Assembly (NCBI GenBank): GCA_035353055.1
Contig: DAOPYW010000003.1
Coordinates: 1-64,000 of the forward strand
DNA length: 64,000 nt
Origin: JAAYDH01 sp035353055
GTDB lineage: Bacteria > Bacillota_I > Bacilli_A > RFN20 > CAG-826
Direction: 5' to 3'
The notes beneath the pieces were generated by a model that did no database searches, was not told where the DNA came from, and worked only from the letters and a program-made list of their open reading frames with translations. Below are positions 34,029-43,582 of the stretch, piece after piece; position 1 is the stretch's first letter; the number at the start of each line of letters is the position of its first letter. Both the position numbers and the translations under genes were made by a program.

Positions 34029-36020
34029 CTAAAAGTTGCTTGCATTATAAAATCCATCGGTGATAGTAATGTCTCCGGTTTGTTTGATAGCGTTGCTATC
34101 CCAAGCAGTGAGGTTGGTGATAACATAGCCTTTCGGGAATATGGCTAGCAGGAAGCCAACATAATTAGTGCCAACGGCAAAATCGATGAGCAGCACACCG
34201 CTTTGAATGGTGTAATTTTTGGACCATATGCTTGATCCGCTGCCGCTCGGAGGCCATGCCCAATAGTAGAGTTCATAGTCGGTATAATAACTGCTGTTTA
34301 AGTTAACGACATTAAACTTTGTTTCATCAACTAAAGTAATGCGAGTATAGACAAAAGTTTTAGTAATAGTAAATTCTCCGTTGATCGCTCGAACTGTGAG
34401 AGCGATTTGGTCGTTTTCATCGACGATATCACCTAAGGTAATCGAAGCAGAAGCGGTGAAATTTACCGGGGTCTCATTATTGATTTGATAAGAACTAGTC
34501 TCAGCATTAGTGACTTCGATATCGACATCGAGAGAGCCCACGAAATCAATGCCAGCGAGCGTGGATACCTCAATGGTCGGACGGGCGAGATGCTTAGACA
34601 TGGTTAAGATGACGATTCCGGTGCTATCGAAAGTAATTTGCGCTTTATTGTTTTTGACAGTGATGGGTTCGCCATTCATTTGATTGTAATAAACTCCTGT
34701 CGGGAGGTGAGAAAAATTGACGGTTTTTGTCCCCTTTAAAGAGAAGTCAACCACCACTGCCCCACCGATATTTTCATCGTATCTTTCGTTGACAAAAACA
34801 GATCCTTCAGCAGAAAGATACTCTTCATAGCCGATGAAGCGATTATGGAAGCGATTGATGACCGCGATAGTCTTGTTTTCAAAATGATATGAGCCGACTG
34901 AGCCAACAATTAAACTGTCGTTTGGCCGAGCAAAAAATAGCGGGGTCAAATCTTTTCTTGAAGCTAGGACTGCCCATCTTTGGGTGGTGCGCATCTCTCC
35001 CGAGCGATTGGTCGAATTAATATAGGTATCATGGCTTTCTACCCAAGAGACGAGATGATCAGGAGTGGTATTTTTCCCATAGGCAGCGCTCAATACTGTC
35101 GCCGCATCAGCTTTGCTGGAGCCAGAGATAACACGAGTGATGTAACTGTTATCAGTTACTTTCATATAGGGAGTGTATAAATCGATGGAGCGACCTCCAT
35201 CTGGCTCATTTAATATCTCGCCATAAGCCAGCAATTTCTTGCCATTGTTTTTACCTTCATAGTAGGTTTGAGCTTCTCCGAGAACATTCGGCCAAAAGTC
35301 GCTCGAATATTGGGGATCATTGGGAGTTTCAATATGCTTAGCGGCATCGAAGCGGAAGCCATCGACTCCGACATCAATGCATTCTTTTAATAAAGAAAGA
35401 CAACGCCCCTGCACGTACGCGTTACTGGTGTTCAAATCAGGCAGGTTTCCATAGCTATAAACTTGGGTGACCGCTCCTGATCCAGCAGCATTGGGGTTGT
35501 GATGGAACGTCGCAGAACTGCCGTTGTCATTACGATGTTCATAAATATAAGATTCATAATCAGCGACTTCGGGAGACACTGTCGGCGTGCCATCATTTTC
35601 TACGGAGGTACTGCTGACAGTGGCCATGTGGTTAAAGACGATATCGCAGATGATGTCGATACCGAAAGCCTCAGCTGTTTCGCAAAGCGAAGTCAAATCG
35701 TCTTTCGTGCCTAAAGGAGAGTTCGCCGCGATGGAAAAACTGACAGGCTGATACATGCTCCACCACGATCCGCCCCCGCCTTTTGGCTGTTGAACTGGGG
35801 AAGTTTGCACGACCTTATAGCCCGCTTCGGCAATCGCCGATAAATTCTCTTCAATCTGCGAAAAAGACCAGTCGAAAGCATGCAAGATAATCGCGCTTTC
35901 AGAAGTGCTTGGAAGTACATCAATATAACCGTCGGGAGTCTCTTCTAAGGGAGTAGGCCCACAGGAAGATAGTCCCAATACGAACAGAATCAAAGAAATG
36001 ACAAGACTTTTCTTTTTCAT
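34029..36020 (-). CDS. Extracellular alpha-amylase lipoprotein (GH13)
   Basis: Hydrolyses internal alpha-1,4 links in starch. 663 residues, signal peptide with lipobox LSSC near Cys20. The catalytic barrel begins near 40 (ILHAFDWSFSQIEENL). The catalytic residues are Asp near 223 (GFRFDAAKHIE), Glu near 268 (YGEILNEP) and Asp near 329 (ESHDTY), with VFNHMA as the conserved first region. The pattern QTSPVQQPKGGGGSWW is typical of bacterial extracellular amylases of the AmyS/AmyE group. The C-terminal about 180 residues are beta-rich with Trp/Tyr clusters (YYWAWPPSG) and may bind starch. It leads the amylase-pullulanase unit. Confidence 0.9.
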   Translation of the reverse strand: MKKKSLVISLILFVLGLSSCGPTPLEETPDGYIDVLPSTSESAIILHAFDWSFSQIEENLSAIAEAGYKVVQTSPVQQPKGGGGSWWSMYQPVSFSIAANSPLGTKDDLTSLCETAEAFGIDIICDIVFNHMATVSSTSVENDGTPTVSPEVADYESYIYEHRNDNGSSATFHHNPNAAGSGAVTQVYSYGNLPDLNTSNAYVQGRCLSLLKECIDVGVDGFRFDAAKHIETPNDPQYSSDFWPNVLGEAQTYYEGKNNGKKLLAYGEILNEPDGGRSIDLYTPYMKVTDNSYITRVISGSSKADAATVLSAAYGKNTTPDHLVSWVESHDTYINSTNRSGEMRTTQRWAVLASRKDLTPLFFARPNDSLIVGSVGSYHFENKTIAVINRFHNRFIGYEEYLSAEGSVFVNERYDENIGGAVVVDFSLKGTKTVNFSHLPTGVYYNQMNGEPITVKNNKAQITFDSTGIVILTMSKHLARPTIEVSTLAGIDFVGSLDVDIEVTNAETSSYQINNETPVNFTASASITLGDIVDENDQIALTVRAINGEFTITKTFVYTRITLVDETKFNVVNLNSSYYTDYELYYWAWPPSGSGSSIWSKNYTIQSGVLLIDFAVGTNYVGFLLAIFPKGYVITNLTAWDSNAIKQTGDITITDGFYNASNF

Positions 36021-36063
36021 CGCATTACCGTATTTATTTTATCATATAAAAAGATTAGAAAAT

Positions 36064-36093
36064 ACAAAAAAAAGAGACGCCGAAGCGTCTCTT
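36064..36093 (-). terminator. Strong terminator after the SusE/F-like lipoprotein gene
   Basis: Nine-base perfect stem AAGAGACGC/GCGTCTCTT with a TTCG tetraloop, followed by eight T on the minus strand. Confidence 0.95.
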
Positions 36094-36112
36094 AGTTGAT
36101 TTGATAAAACTA

Positions 36113-37735
36113 TTATGCAACAACGACTGAAGGGTTGACTAATTGATAGCCAGTAGAAGTGGCATAATCAACAGTGGCAGCACCATCATAAATCGCGACG
36201 TTGCCTTTTAAGGAGATAGAGGCACCGGCTGTAGCAAAAGCGGTGTTTAATGCCACATAGTCTAAGCCAGCACTCTTCTTAATGTAAACGTTAATATCAA
36301 CGGTTCCGACAGTGACGACGGCGGTAACGTTAGCGGTGCCAGTGATAGCGACAACTGCTTTGACAGTTCCGGTAACAGTGGCTGGACGGCTGAGCATTAA
36401 TTTGCCCCAAGTGCCAGTTAAAGCGACTGTAGTAACTTCAGCGACGACGGCTTCTGGAGCTAAGGTAATAGTAGTAGGAGTAACTTCGACTAAACCTTTA
36501 TAGGCAGCAGCGACACCGACGACGTGGACTTTGTCACCAACGGCGATGCCTTCTGGAAGAGTGACACCAGCATAGTTGTAAACGTCGACAGCGAGATCGC
36601 CATTTCCAACGTAAACATCGCTGGCGAGAGTTCCGTATTTGCCAAGGTAGATGCCATCGAATTCAACGGCAGCACCGATATCGGCTTCGTAAACAGCAGC
36701 GAGTGGGTTGACGGCAGCGGCTTCAAAAGCGATTTCGAATGAAGTCAAAGCGCTGGAAGCAACGCTAATTTCGGCTGGAGCAACGATAGAGATGGAGTAT
36801 GTTCCAGCAGCGACAGCCTTGATGTTTCCGCTTGCATCAACAACGATGCCTTCGGTTGTGGAAGTGACAGCAGAGAAGCCCCAAGCATAGGTCCAAGCGC
36901 CATTAGCGCGGACTTTGAATTCATCATTAGCAGCAGCTTCGATGGATCCTTCCCAAACGTTTTCATTATTCTTGACTAGTGGGACTTCAACAGTCCAACC
37001 GCTGGAAGCAGCAAAGCTTCCGATGACGCCTAAAGAAGTGAGAGCTTCAGGAACGATAGCAGTAACTTGTTGTCCATCTGGATTGGCTTCTTGTTGAACA
37101 AGGCCGATACCAAGAGTAGAACCAGCTTCGTTGACAGCAGCGTATCTAGCTAAGACGAGGGTGTAAGTACCAGCACCACCGACGACGACGGCATCAGAGT
37201 TATGGTCTAATCCATCTTCATCTGGAGTGGCGTTGTGGCCTGGAGCCCAATAGAGATCTGGAGTTAAGGTCTCACCGTAATGCTCAGGGGATGGTAACCA
37301 TTCATCGACGGAATAGACATCATCTTCTGCATCATAAACGATGGAGACAGCCTTGATGGTTAAAGCGCCATCAGCCATCACTAAGTCGCCATTTTCCAAA
37401 CGGGCAACTTTGTTGTAGCCAGCAGCGGTAGCACCAATTACGACGTCCTTAATCATGTAAAGAGAAGATAACTCAACGTCTTTCAATGATGTGGCGAGGT
37501 CTGGGCTGACTGCTTTTAAATCATTGCGTGAAGAAGCGGTCATAACACCGGCTTCGCTGTAGTCCCAAGCGATTGAAGCGCCACCAACAGTGGTTTGGCT
37601 TGGTCCTGCAATACAGTAAGTGGCATGATCAGGATCTGCTAAGACTTTGTCATCATTAGAGCCTGAAGGGCCACATGCCGCTAGAGCGATAACGCATGTC
37701 GCGCTCAAAACGACAGATAATAGTTTTTTGTTCAT
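36113..37735 (-). CDS. SusE/SusF-like starch-binding lipoprotein
   Basis: 540-residue surface lipoprotein with lipobox ALAACG near Cys21. Two regions (about 35-205 and 225-330) resemble the domains of Bacteroides SusE/SusF. The second has the sequence LGVIGSF..GW...V.L...N.W.G.I......EFKVRANG.W.YAWG......G.I....AGTYSISI, with conserved Trp residues that bind glucan. A C-terminal region (about 345-540) is Val/Ala-rich and beta-like, with an OB-fold-like segment (GDKVHVVGVAAAYKG). It has no catalytic motif. It has its own strong promoter and terminator, so it is probably the most highly expressed gene of the cluster. Function as a glucan-holding protein is inferred. Confidence 0.75.
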   Translation of the reverse strand: MNKKLLSVVLSATCVIALAACGPSGSNDDKVLADPDHATYCIAGPSQTTVGGASIAWDYSEAGVMTASSRNDLKAVSPDLATSLKDVELSSLYMIKDVVIGATAAGYNKVARLENGDLVMADGALTIKAVSIVYDAEDDVYSVDEWLPSPEHYGETLTPDLYWAPGHNATPDEDGLDHNSDAVVVGGAGTYTLVLARYAAVNEAGSTLGIGLVQQEANPDGQQVTAIVPEALTSLGVIGSFAASSGWTVEVPLVKNNENVWEGSIEAAANDEFKVRANGAWTYAWGFSAVTSTTEGIVVDASGNIKAVAAGTYSISIVAPAEISVASSALTSFEIAFEAAAVNPLAAVYEADIGAAVEFDGIYLGKYGTLASDVYVGNGDLAVDVYNYAGVTLPEGIAVGDKVHVVGVAAAYKGLVEVTPTTITLAPEAVVAEVTTVALTGTWGKLMLSRPATVTGTVKAVVAITGTANVTAVVTVGTVDINVYIKKSAGLDYVALNTAFATAGASISLKGNVAIYDGAATVDYATSTGYQLVNPSVVVA

Positions 37736-37747
37736 TATTTTTCCTCC

Positions 37748-37762
37748 TAATTATCATAATTA
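37748..37762. promoter_or_regulatory. Operator-like palindrome at the start of the SusE/F-like gene transcript
   Basis: TAATTAT and ATAATTA form a perfect seven-base inverted repeat around one C, just after the -10 element. Its position suits a repressor site. Confidence 0.45.
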
Positions 37763-37790
37763 GTATAAAAATGCTTTTAAACAATGTCAA
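37762..37790 (-). promoter_or_regulatory. Near-consensus SigA promoter of the SusE/F-like lipoprotein
   Basis: TTGACA (perfect) and TATACT are exactly 17 bases apart on the minus strand. It is the best promoter found in the window. The ATG follows a GGAGG ribosome binding site. Confidence 0.9.
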
Positions 37791-37804
37791 CAGAGGTAAA
37801 TAAA

Positions 37805-37835
37805 AAAAACAAAAAGACCCTTGTTCAAGGTCTTT
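37805..37835 (-). terminator. Terminator after the malQ-pullulanase unit
   Basis: AAAGACC and GGTCTTT form a stem (with further weak pairs inside) followed by T-rich sequence on the minus strand, just after the small lipoprotein gene. Confidence 0.7.
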
Positions 37836-37863
37836 AAATGGCAATTAAATAGAATTTATCCCA

Positions 37864-38226
37864 CTATTCGGTCCAAATTCCATAGAGAGATAAGGAGGAA
37901 TAAGTCGTGCTGACAATGTCGTTTTCAAAGTCCCATAAATCATCGACATTATCAATCAATTGAAAGGTCGACCACCCGAGAAAATTGGGGAAATCAGCAT
38001 GCATATTCACGCTAGGAGTGGTTGGAATATCGGTGATTTTTGCGTTCAAATTAACGGTGCAAGTGTGATAGATAATTCCTTCTGAGGCATAGTTATAATC
38101 GACGTAAAAGTTCACGGTGACCGTCTTATCAGGATCGATGGGAGGATCATCTTTTTTGCCACCGCATCCGATGAGAGAGAATAGAGATAAGCCTGCTAAA
38201 AGTGCGGCGAATAATTTAGTTTTCAT
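37864..38226 (-). CDS. Small InlB-repeat lipoprotein
   Basis: 120-residue lipoprotein with lipobox LIGCG near Cys21. The mature part looks like one InlB-type (Listeria/Bacteroides) repeat, with strands VTVNFYVDYNY and the closing pattern FLGWSTF...LYGIWTE. Its start overlaps the pullulanase stop (ATGA, 38223-38226), so it is coupled to it. The binding partner is unknown. It could be an adhesin or accessory of the neighbouring pullulanase. Confidence 0.7.
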   Translation of the reverse strand: MKTKLFAALLAGLSLFSLIGCGGKKDDPPIDPDKTVTVNFYVDYNYASEGIIYHTCTVNLNAKITDIPTTPSVNMHADFPNFLGWSTFQLIDNVDDLWDFENDIVSTTYSSLSLYGIWTE

Positions 38227-41183
38227 TTTTTGACCCCCCGATAAAACACGACAATGCTGCCACCGGTGTTGCTGGCATAGTTGCCGAGGTTGACAGTGCC
38301 GTTAAGGCTGTCATAGGTGAATTCGCCTGACTCATAGATTTTTTGGGAGATGCCAACATCGCCAAATTGCACCCATCCCCATTGGCGACCGCTGAGGAAC
38401 ACAAAGTATTCATCTAGTTGGAAGCCTGCGCATCCTTGATAGGTCTGAGGAGAGGAACTGCCTTTTTCGCTTCCCGCCCAAGAAATGCCAAAGATAGGAT
38501 TGCCTGCGCTGGTGACAGTATAGGGGAAAGCGGTCGCAGAATATGCATATTTTGGAAGAGATGAGTGAAGCTTAATCGCCTCTGCAAATTTAGCGGTATA
38601 CTGGCTGGTATCTTGCCCATCGACACTCACTTTTCTCGTCCAGTCAAAAGTGTTTACACTATCGGGCGAGTTATAGGAGTTGTGGGATATATTTATTCCA
38701 TAGAATGTATGGTAGGTATCGCTCAATATTTCGCCTTCTAAGGATGGATCAACCACCTTGGTGCGGAAGAGCTCTTCACCACCTTGCATGAAGGCGATGC
38801 CATTGGAGAGCATCACGAAAGCGTGCGAGGCGATGCTAGCATTGAATAAGACGGAGTTTGCTGGAGCATTCACTCCATCTCCCAGTGTCGCGAATAGCTG
38901 ATCGTATAAAGTGTAGTTATCATGGCATGAGACATAGTTGACAGTCTGCGATGGATTAGCGCCTTTCCCATAATGGATTCCCCACAGAGAGAAAGCGACT
39001 TTATCGCGCGTCTCGCTGGTGATATCAGCCGGGCCCTGCTGCATGAAGCCAAATCCTGGATTGTTATCACCGCGCATCGCATTTCTCGCGGTGTCGTTGA
39101 AGGCACCGACTGAAAGGCGAGAATTGGTGCTGAAAAGCTTAGAGTAGGCATTGGAAGTATCGGCAGCGTCACCTTCACCATGGAAGTCGCCACCATCCCC
39201 TCGCCAACCTTCGCCATATAAGACGATGTCAGGATCGATTTCATATAAGGCTGTCGCAGCCTGAATGAGGGTCTCAGTATCGATTAAACCCATCAAATCA
39301 AAGCGGAAACCTTTGATTTTGTATTCGCTGGCCCACCAAACTAAAGACTCAACGATGAACTTTCTCATCATCGGGGCTTCGGTTCTCACTTCGTTTCCGC
39401 AGCCCGAACCATTGTAGTAATAAGTTCCTTCTGAATAGCGGAAATAGTACTTGGGCATCAATTTCGTAAAGGAAGAAGCGGGCGCGCTTGAGACGTGATT
39501 GTAGACCACATCCATAATCACTCTCGTGTGATTGGCGTTGTTGGCGTAAGCCTGCACCAATGATTTGAATTCGCGGACTCGGCTTGCTCCATTAAATGGG
39601 TTGCTGGAATAAGCGCCTTCCACACAGTTGTAATTTTTCGGATTATAGCCCCAGTTGAAAGAGTAATTGACTTCGTCGTTATCGCTGTCAAAAACCGGCA
39701 GTATCTGAATGGCTTTTACACCTAATTCTTCAATGTGATCAAAGCCAGTGGTCACGCTGGTGTCAGTCGCTAAATGAGTGCCTGATTCATAGAAAGCTTT
39801 GTAAGTTCCAGGCTCTTCGGTTCCATTCCATGATGCATGAGAAGTGAGGTCCCGAATATGGATTTCATAAATGCTCAATTCGTTGGGAGAATCGATGTCG
39901 AAATTCTCTTGTCCATCCCATCGAAGTGGGATATTTTCCCAGCCGGTTGGATTGATGCTATCAAAGTTCAAAATCATGCCGCGGTCGCCATTGACGCCGC
40001 AGGCCTTAGCGTAAGGATCCACCACCTCATTTGAGCCGAGGGAGTTGACCACGTAGTAATTGTAGTAGCGATTATTTAAATCTTTGCCGGTGATCGTCAA
40101 TTCCCAGATGCCCCCTGGGCGATAGGCCATGTCATAGCCACCCCAAGTATCATTTCCGCCTTCATATTCGCTGGGAATTCCTGATTGATAGAGCATGACA
40201 ATCACTCTAGTAGCTGTCGGTGCCCAGACTTTGAAAGTCGTCGCAGCAGCGGTATAGGTGACGCCGAGATCATCGCCATCATAGTTATAGAATCTTTCGA
40301 ATCTCTCAGTCTCATAAAGAGGGTCAAAAGCCACGTTTTTGTTCAGCCATTTTCCAGGATTGCTCGCAAAAGTCGCTTCGAGAACATATTGAACGTTCAC
40401 GTGAATCGTATAGTTGAGAGCGATGGTAAATTGCTGGCATTCCGCACTGTTAAATGTGGTAGGAGTGGTCGCTGGCGCAGTGCCACTCGTCAGTAGATAT
40501 TCTTGGCGCCGCATCTCTTGTTGGGCGCTATTCAAACGATAATAATTGGTCGTGAAAGCATAAAGTCGATAAGTCGATGGTGCCACTGTCGCGATTGCGC
40601 TGATGTTTTTCCAATCCGTGAAGACAGCGTAGACAACCTTATCCATCTTGGTCTCGGCCTGAGAAGCATACATCTCTATCGAGCTGCCTTCTCCTGGGAT
40701 ACACCAGATTTCTGTCAAGCCCGTTTGATCAGGGGGGAAAGAGGCAAAATCGACATAGGTGTCATCGCTCTTGCCCGTCCAAGTGCCAGTGACTTTGACG
40801 ATCATGTACATTCTTTTCTTGTAGAGTTGGCTCTGTGATTCGCTGGTAAAATCAAAGGCAATCTGCATGTCTTTGCCTTCGTTGGTAATTGAGTCAGGCG
40901 GGTATTCCGCTCCATTTATCCCTGTGAACCAAAAATAGAAGCTGCGCTTACTATTTTCCCCATCGTCGTTGTGATAGTGAATAGTCACTGAAGTCGGCCA
41001 GGTGATGGCAGCGGGGCGAGGAGAAACCATGCTTGGCTTTTCATAATCGATTGTTCTTGGGCTCTCGTAGATAGCATTATCATCCTCGAGATGAGATGCC
41101 ACCGGAAAAACCGTGGGCAAAATAATCCCCATCCCCATCAGAGCCGAGAGGGCAAGGCTGGCAATTACTTTTCTTTTTCCCAT
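38223..41183 (-). CDS. Second secreted type I pullulanase (GH13_14-like)
   Basis: 986-residue debranching enzyme. The signal peptide (hydrophobic at about 7-30) has no lipobox, unlike the other pullulanase, so it may be released or held only by its N-terminal helix. Long N-terminal beta-rich region, CBM48-type domain (DDLGVTYTAAATTFKVWAPTATRV), then the barrel with FNWGYNPKNYNCVEGAYSSNP. Catalytic Asp near 629 (GFRFDLMG), Glu near 658 (LYGEGWRG), Asp near 751 (CHDNYTLYDQ). AAGGGG precedes the start. It is 29 bases after malQ and overlaps the small lipoprotein gene, so malQ-pullulanase-lipoprotein are one unit. Confidence 0.93.
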   Translation of the reverse strand: MGKRKVIASLALSALMGMGIILPTVFPVASHLEDDNAIYESPRTIDYEKPSMVSPRPAAITWPTSVTIHYHNDDGENSKRSFYFWFTGINGAEYPPDSITNEGKDMQIAFDFTSESQSQLYKKRMYMIVKVTGTWTGKSDDTYVDFASFPPDQTGLTEIWCIPGEGSSIEMYASQAETKMDKVVYAVFTDWKNISAIATVAPSTYRLYAFTTNYYRLNSAQQEMRRQEYLLTSGTAPATTPTTFNSAECQQFTIALNYTIHVNVQYVLEATFASNPGKWLNKNVAFDPLYETERFERFYNYDGDDLGVTYTAAATTFKVWAPTATRVIVMLYQSGIPSEYEGGNDTWGGYDMAYRPGGIWELTITGKDLNNRYYNYYVVNSLGSNEVVDPYAKACGVNGDRGMILNFDSINPTGWENIPLRWDGQENFDIDSPNELSIYEIHIRDLTSHASWNGTEEPGTYKAFYESGTHLATDTSVTTGFDHIEELGVKAIQILPVFDSDNDEVNYSFNWGYNPKNYNCVEGAYSSNPFNGASRVREFKSLVQAYANNANHTRVIMDVVYNHVSSAPASSFTKLMPKYYFRYSEGTYYYNGSGCGNEVRTEAPMMRKFIVESLVWWASEYKIKGFRFDLMGLIDTETLIQAATALYEIDPDIVLYGEGWRGDGGDFHGEGDAADTSNAYSKLFSTNSRLSVGAFNDTARNAMRGDNNPGFGFMQQGPADITSETRDKVAFSLWGIHYGKGANPSQTVNYVSCHDNYTLYDQLFATLGDGVNAPANSVLFNASIASHAFVMLSNGIAFMQGGEELFRTKVVDPSLEGEILSDTYHTFYGINISHNSYNSPDSVNTFDWTRKVSVDGQDTSQYTAKFAEAIKLHSSLPKYAYSATAFPYTVTSAGNPIFGISWAGSEKGSSSPQTYQGCAGFQLDEYFVFLSGRQWGWVQFGDVGISQKIYESGEFTYDSLNGTVNLGNYASNTGGSIVVFYRGVKK

Positions 41184-41212
41184 ATGGGCATCCCCTTTTA
41201 ATTATCTATTAT

Positions 41213-42625
41213 TTATTGTCCGAGTTTAATTTTTTTAATCCAGGTCATGTCCTTAAGTTTCCAAGTCCAGTTAGGAGATCCGACGGTTCCTGGCCAATTA
41301 AGGCGAGCGGAATCATCGAGGCGAAGGAAGTCTTGAAGAGGGAATATTGTCATCAAAGATGGAGCATTCCAAGTGTGATTAAACACAGCTTTGACCAGGT
41401 CTTTTTGACCGGGGAATCGCTCTTTGAGAAAGGCAATATTGCTCTGAGGTAGGGTCTTAAACCATCCTTCTAAGGTTTGGTTATCGTGAGTTCCAGGATA
41501 GACTAGTTGAGTCTTCTTGCTCTCGGCTTTTAAGTCGAAGACGCAGAACTGCATAATAAACATTCCGGGGAGATGATAACGATCTCGCAAATCATGGACG
41601 CCTTGAAAGAGATCACCTAAATCCTCGGCGATGAGTTTGATATCAGGATATTTCTTATATAGGGCGTCGAAAAATTCATAGCGCGGACCAATCTCCCACA
41701 CTCCACGGCGGGCATTGACATCCCCCGCGGGAATGACGCAGTAGGTATCAAAAGCGCGGAAATGATCGAGGCGGAGATAGTCGCAAGTCTTGGCTAGCGC
41801 TCCCAAGCGATCGACGAGGAATTGATAGTTATCAATCTTCATTTTCTTGAAGTCAAAGATGGGTGTTCCCCACAGCTGACCATCATCGCTGAAGCAGTCT
41901 GGCGGGACGCCGCTGACCATGGTCGGATTATATTTTTCATCCATCAAGAATTGATCTTTGTGGAGATAGCAATCAGTGCTGTCGATGCCAACATAGAATG
42001 GGCAATCAGCGATGACGATAATGCCTTTTTTCTTGGCGTATCGCCATAATTTAAACCATTGTTTGTAGGCGATAAACTGCAAAAAGATATAGAACTCGGC
42101 CAGTTCCTTTTTATCTTCGGGATAGGCCGTGTGATGGTCGAAATAATGGATCTGCTCTTCCTTCCACTCATTCCAAGGTCTCTGGTCATTCTCGTTATGA
42201 AAAATGATGTAAGTGGCATAAGTAGTCAGCCACGTATTATTCTTCTTGAAAGTCTGATATCCTCTCATCTTGGTCTTGAGGAATTTTTGATAGGCTTTCC
42301 AGAGATATTTATCCTTCCATTTATCGACGTCGTAATAATCGATGTATTGCGCTTTTGATTTGTGAGAAGGGGTCTTTCTTAAAAGCCCTTGCTTGGTTAA
42401 CAAATCCAAAGAAATGTAACGGGTTTCAATCGCCTCGCTGCAGGTGGACATATAGGGGGAATAGCCAGGCCCGATGGGATTGAGGGGCAAAACTTGCCAG
42501 TAGCGGTAATGATGCTTGGCTAGCCAATCAATAAATTGATAAGCTGGGCGACCAAAATCGCCGATGCCATGACGGCCGGGCAAAGAGCTGACCGGTAAGA
42601 GTACACCGACGTTGTCTTTCACCAT
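41213..42625 (-). CDS. malQ: 4-alpha-glucanotransferase (amylomaltase)
   Basis: Cytoplasmic GH77 enzyme that rearranges maltodextrins into longer chains plus glucose, feeding glycogen phosphorylase. 470 residues, no signal peptide. Begins with VLLPVSSLPGRHGIGDFG. Catalytic Asp near 285 (YLRLDHFRAFDTY), Glu near 334 (IAEDLGDL) and Asp near 380 (YPGTHDNQT). The start has only a weak AGAAAGAAG ribosome binding site. It lies 67 bases after the HAD gene and 29 before the pullulanase. Confidence 0.96.
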   Translation of the reverse strand: MVKDNVGVLLPVSSLPGRHGIGDFGRPAYQFIDWLAKHHYRYWQVLPLNPIGPGYSPYMSTCSEAIETRYISLDLLTKQGLLRKTPSHKSKAQYIDYYDVDKWKDKYLWKAYQKFLKTKMRGYQTFKKNNTWLTTYATYIIFHNENDQRPWNEWKEEQIHYFDHHTAYPEDKKELAEFYIFLQFIAYKQWFKLWRYAKKKGIIVIADCPFYVGIDSTDCYLHKDQFLMDEKYNPTMVSGVPPDCFSDDGQLWGTPIFDFKKMKIDNYQFLVDRLGALAKTCDYLRLDHFRAFDTYCVIPAGDVNARRGVWEIGPRYEFFDALYKKYPDIKLIAEDLGDLFQGVHDLRDRYHLPGMFIMQFCVFDLKAESKKTQLVYPGTHDNQTLEGWFKTLPQSNIAFLKERFPGQKDLVKAVFNHTWNAPSLMTIFPLQDFLRLDDSARLNWPGTVGSPNWTWKLKDMTWIKKIKLGQ

Positions 42626-42692
42626 AAGAAATTCTTCTTTCTCTATGAATATAACATAGTTATTTTACAAGATAAATCATAAATATATCGCT

Positions 42693-43481
42693 TTAAATCA
42701 GATGGTATTTTTCAAGAGCCAGATAGACTCCATGCTCGCCGATATCGCTGGTGCAGAAAGTCGCTGATTCCTTCACTTGCGGCTTGCCGTTGCCCATCGC
42801 GACCGAAATGCCGGTGCTCTCGAACATCGGAATATCGCCATGGTCATCGCCAAAGGACATCGACTCTTCAGGCCGAATATGGAGATAATCGAGGACCTTC
42901 TTAATTGCTAATCCTTTATTGTTCTGATGATAGCAGATGTCGACTCCGTAGTCATCGAAGCGAAAATAGCGCATTTGAGAGGGATATTCTTTGATGAGCT
43001 TTTCATCGTATTTTTCCGGGGCAAAGAGAAGGATGGAAGTGACGTCTTCGTCTTGATAGCGAAGGACGGGGGGAATCGTCTCAGCATATGCCGAGAAATA
43101 TTTGTTGACCCAGATGTTAGTTTTATTAGTAAAATAACGCTTCTTATCTGTCGCGAGTTCTAAGACTAAGTGATGGCGGTTGGATATCTTTTCAATCTCT
43201 CGGACTAGCTCAGGGGGAATCACATTAGCAAAAAACAGCTTATCTTTGATAAAAGCCACCCCACCATTCGTGCAGATGATTCCGTCAGGAGAGATTAAGG
43301 AAAAGATTCCCGTGTGAACGATTGAGTCGTAGGGACGAGCGGTGCATAGGTAAATTAAAAGCCCATTTTTCTGAGCTTTTTTGAGCCCGTCAATGCTCTG
43401 ATAATCCCAATCATGAAGATGGTGATCGAGGATGGTCCAGTCGATATCGACGAATAATATTTTAATCGATGATAGAATCAT
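42693..43481 (-). CDS. HAD-superfamily (Cof-type) phosphatase with unusual motif I
   Basis: 262-residue Cof/IIB-type haloacid dehalogenase hydrolase, likely acting on a sugar phosphate. Motif I is DIDWTIL (nucleophile Asp near 12), where the family normally has DxDGT. Motif II is LCTARPY, the motif III Lys is in NNKGLAIKKVLDYL, and motif IV is FGDDHGDIPMF, with Gly-Asp in place of the more common Asn-Asp. The C2-type cap lies at about 85-195. No ribosome binding site is visible, and an extended -10 ends six bases before the ATG. It is upstream of malQ. The substrate is not known. Confidence 0.88.
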   Translation of the reverse strand: MILSSIKILFVDIDWTILDHHLHDWDYQSIDGLKKAQKNGLLIYLCTARPYDSIVHTGIFSLISPDGIICTNGGVAFIKDKLFFANVIPPELVREIEKISNRHHLVLELATDKKRYFTNKTNIWVNKYFSAYAETIPPVLRYQDEDVTSILLFAPEKYDEKLIKEYPSQMRYFRFDDYGVDICYHQNNKGLAIKKVLDYLHIRPEESMSFGDDHGDIPMFESTGISVAMGNGKPQVKESATFCTSDIGEHGVYLALEKYHLI

Positions 43482-43487
43482 GTTTTT

Positions 43488-43496
43488 ATTTTAGCA
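43488..43496 (-). promoter_or_regulatory. Extended -10 element six bases before the HAD gene start
   Basis: On the minus strand TG-C-TAAAAT is followed by six bases and the ATG at 43481. No ribosome binding site is seen, so a leaderless transcript is likely. Confidence 0.55.
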
Positions 43497-43582
43497 TAAC
43501 CATGGCAAAAATTAATATTCGAAGAATAAAATTTCCTAATTTGCGATAATACATTACAATACTATTAGGACATTTATTAAAT

